NCBI RefSeq assembly: GCF_003030345.1
Contig: NZ_CP028158.1
Coordinates: 1,736,001 to 1,800,000 of the forward strand
Direction: 5' to 3'
DNA length: 64,000 bases
Source of the DNA: Plantactinospora sp. BC1
Lineage (GTDB): Bacteria > Actinomycetota > Actinomycetes > Mycobacteriales > Micromonosporaceae
Shown here in pieces: positions 62,079-64,000 of the stretch. Made by a program: the position numbers and the translations under genes. The notes beneath the pieces were generated by a model. The model was not told the origin of the DNA and searched no databases. It was given only the letters and a program-made list of their open reading frames with translations. Position 1 is the stretch's first letter, and each line of letters starts with the position of its first letter.

Positions 62079-62923
62079 TTGACCGCTCCGGCGGTCAGCC
62101 CGCCGACGAAGTAGCGGCCGGCGAAGAGGAACGGGACGATGGCGGGAATGACCGTGCAGACGGTACCGGCCATCAGCAGCCCCCAGTTCACGGTGTACTG
62201 GCCCATGATCGCGCTGAGCCCGATCGGCAGCGTCTTGAGCTGGTCGCTGACGATGAGCTGCGAGGCGAAGACGAACTCGGTCCAGGAGAAGACGAAGGCG
62301 TAGACGGCGACGGTCGAGATGCCCGGCGCGAGCAGCGGGAGCACGATCCGCAGCATCATCCGGACCGGGCCGGCCCCGTCGACGGCGGCGGCCTCGTCGA
62401 TGTCCCGGGGGATCGCGAAGAAGAAGCCGCGCAGCAGCCAGGTGCAGAACGGTGCGGTGAACGCGACGTTCACGATCACCAGCGCGTTTCTGGTGTCGAT
62501 CAGCTCCACCGCCGCGAACGCCTGGTAGAGCGGCACCAGCAGCAGCGTCCCCGGAATCATGTACGCCACCAGGATCGCCCCGGCCAGCTTGTTGCCGCCC
62601 GGAATGCGCAGCCGGTAGAGCCCGTACGCCGCCGCGAACGACACCAGCACGGTGCAGAAGGCGGTGGAGAGGGCGATCACGAAGCTGTTGGTGAGATAGC
62701 TCGGATAGTCCGTCGCGGTGAAGAGCTGCCGGAAGTTGTCCAGGGTCGGGTGGGTCGGGATCAGCGTCGGCGTCGTACGCAGGATCTCCTCGCGGTCCTT
62801 GAACGCCGAGATCGTGATCCAGTAGAGCGGGCCGAGCACGATGGCGGTGAGCACGGTCCAGGTGACCAGGCGCGGCAGCCGCGCCCAGGACAGCCGGGAC
62901 GTCACGGGTGGCGCGGATGTCAC
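62075..62923 (-). CDS. Carbohydrate ABC importer permease (MalG-type)
   Basis: A 282-residue permease with six spans, beginning VTWTVLTAIVLGPLYWITISAFKDREEIL; EAA loop EAAAVDGAGPVRMMLRIVLPLLAPG. GTG at 62923 overlaps the stop of the MalF-type permease (GTGA) and follows AGGAGG by 5 bp. Second pore subunit of the operon's importer; no ATPase gene nearby. Confidence 0.92.
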   Translation of the reverse strand: MTSAPPVTSRLSWARLPRLVTWTVLTAIVLGPLYWITISAFKDREEILRTTPTLIPTHPTLDNFRQLFTATDYPSYLTNSFVIALSTAFCTVLVSFAAAYGLYRLRIPGGNKLAGAILVAYMIPGTLLLVPLYQAFAAVELIDTRNALVIVNVAFTAPFCTWLLRGFFFAIPRDIDEAAAVDGAGPVRMMLRIVLPLLAPGISTVAVYAFVFSWTEFVFASQLIVSDQLKTLPIGLSAIMGQYTVNWGLLMAGTVCTVIPAIVPFLFAGRYFVGGLTAGAVK

Positions 62924-63882
62924 GAGTCCTCCTTCGGCTTCGCGACGCGGATGTAGAAGAAGGCGACGGCGGCCAGCAGGATGATCGTGATCACGCTGAC
63001 GGCGGCGGCATCGCTCGCCTGGAACTGGTTGAAGGCCTTGTTGTAGATGAAGATCGGGGCCGTCGTCGTCGCGTCGGCGGGCCCGCCCTTGGTGACCAGG
63101 TAGATCGAGTCGACGATGTTGAACGACCAGAGCGACCCGACCAGCCCGAGCGCGAAGAGCACCGGCTGGAGCAGCGGGAAGGTGATCCGCCAGAAGATCC
63201 GCCAGGCGTCGGCGCCGTCCACCCGGGCGGCCTCGTAGATCTCGCCGGGAATCGTCCGCAGCGCGCCGAAGATGACGACCGCGCCGAGCGGGAACCAGTG
63301 CCAGCTGTTCATCAGGATCAGCGCCGGCATCGCCAGCGCGCTGTCCCCGAACGGGCTGCCCAGCCCGTCGATCCCGACCGCGGCGGCGAGCTTCGGCACG
63401 ATGCCGTAGTTGCTGTTGCTCAGCCACTGCCAGATGACCGCGACCGCGACGGTGGGGATCACCCAGGGGATGAGCACCCAGGTCCGGGAGGCCCGGGCCC
63501 AGCGCCCGGAGCGGCCGATCAGCAGCGCGGTGCCGAAGGCGATGAGGGTCTGCACCAGCAGGTTGCCGGCCAGCCAGATCCCGGACCGTCCGATCGCGGC
63601 CCAGAACGCGCCGTCGCCGAACGCCTCGGTGTAGTTGTCGAGGCCGACGAAGTTCGAGCTGCTGCCGACGACACCCTGGTCCTGGAGGCTGAGCAGCACC
63701 GTGTTCAGCAGCGGATAGCCGATCACGCCGAGCATCAGCAGCACCAGCGGCGCGACGAGGCCGTACCCGAGCAGGTGCGTGTGCCAGGGCCGGCGACGGC
63801 GGGCGGCCGTCGCCGGCCGCCCGGCCGCCCGGGTACCGGGGAGGACCTCCCCGGTACCCGGCACCGCGTTGCGGCTGCTCAC
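62920..63882 (-). CDS. Carbohydrate ABC importer permease (MalF-type)
   Basis: A 320-residue permease with six spans (first: YGLVAPLVLLMLGVIGYPLL) and the EAA loop EAARVDGADAWRIFWRITFPLLQPV. The GTG at 63882 overlaps the binding-protein stop (GTGA at 63879-63882). A Pro/Arg-rich N-terminal tail precedes the first span. Confidence 0.92.
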   Translation of the reverse strand: MSSRNAVPGTGEVLPGTRAAGRPATAARRRRPWHTHLLGYGLVAPLVLLMLGVIGYPLLNTVLLSLQDQGVVGSSSNFVGLDNYTEAFGDGAFWAAIGRSGIWLAGNLLVQTLIAFGTALLIGRSGRWARASRTWVLIPWVIPTVAVAVIWQWLSNSNYGIVPKLAAAVGIDGLGSPFGDSALAMPALILMNSWHWFPLGAVVIFGALRTIPGEIYEAARVDGADAWRIFWRITFPLLQPVLFALGLVGSLWSFNIVDSIYLVTKGGPADATTTAPIFIYNKAFNQFQASDAAAVSVITIILLAAVAFFYIRVAKPKEDS

Positions 63883-64000
63883 TTGGCGACCGCCGCACGC
63901 ATCTGCTCGTCACCCCACTTGGCCGCCGCCTCCGGCGACTCTCCGCTGCTGTACATCCGCTGCACGACCTGGGCCAGGATGTTCTGCCCGGAGATCTTGC
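63879..64000 (-). CDS. Sugar ABC transporter substrate-binding protein, C-terminal fragment
   Basis: Only the last 40 codons lie in the window. The translated end (GQNILAQVVQRMYSSGESPE, then AAAKWGDEQMRAAVAK) is typical of the C-terminus of family 1 sugar-binding proteins. Its stop overlaps the MalF-type permease start. The rest, including signal peptide, is beyond the right edge. Confidence 0.85.
   Translation of the reverse strand, partial: KISGQNILAQVVQRMYSSGESPEAAAKWGDEQMRAAVAK

Overview
This window looks like chromosomal DNA from a high-GC actinomycete, most plausibly a member of the Micromonosporaceae. The evidence is the very high GC content, frequent GTG/TTG starts, polycistronic runs joined by ATGA/GTGA overlaps, an F420-dependent LLM oxidoreductase, an actinobacterial GH15/GH65 pair, a WS/DGAT acyltransferase, and small actinobacterial DUF families. 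I saw no rRNA, tRNA, transposase, integrase or CRISPR array. The family-level assignment is inference.

Layout. 0-7.3 kb: a DUF6461 protein running off the left edge, an NmrA-like protein, a DrrAB-type exporter with a divergent TetR regulator and a clear operator, an ArsR-SRPBCC pair with a double operator, and membrane proteins. 7.4-15.8 kb: a storage/stress island (GH15, STAS anti-anti-sigma factor, PfkB kinase overlapping a GH65 phosphorylase, small DUF protein, F420 oxidoreductase, CBS protein). 15.8-20.6 kb: a sugar ABC importer without its ATPase, then a zinc alcohol dehydrogenase. 20.8-27.4 kb: an SDR, a three-gene envelope/stress operon (membrane protein, holin-like protein, DUF3618), topoisomerase IB, DUF2188, DUF6766-like and MFS proteins. 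27.6-40.7 kb: a lipid block with a giant single-chain acyl-CoA carboxylase, an EamA transporter, a membrane-anchored alpha/beta hydrolase, a glycosyltransferase fused to a WS/DGAT acyltransferase, and a long-chain acyl-CoA synthetase. 41.0-51.5 kb: a tight nine-gene minus-strand operon carrying the ADP-heptose pathway (GmhA, HldE, GmhB), five glycosyltransferase modules, an SDR and a carbamoyltransferase. 51.6-54.3 kb: a cNMP-binding protein, a tandem universal stress protein and a secreted GH19 chitinase. 54.4-64.0 kb: a minus-strand catabolic operon (ABC importer, SIS protein, TIM-barrel isomerase, FGGY kinase, M20 amidohydrolase, IclR, threonine-synthase-like enzyme, Gfo/Idh/MocA oxidoreductase).

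How the parts may work together. Many of the dispersed stress-type genes share an upstream GNNT-N15/16-GGGTA(G/A/C) element, which resembles the stress sigma factor (SigB-type) promoters of actinomycetes. In several cases the element lies only about 10 nt before the start codon. This suggests one stress/dormancy regulon scattered over 7-35 kb. The heptose-carbamoyl operon should build and export-ready-decorate a heptose-containing glycan in a Gram-positive cell. The lipid block could make malonyl-type precursors, activate fatty acids and form glycolipid or neutral-lipid products. The 54-64 kb operon encodes uptake, isomerisation, phosphorylation and probably amide/amino-group removal of an unidentified sugar derivative.
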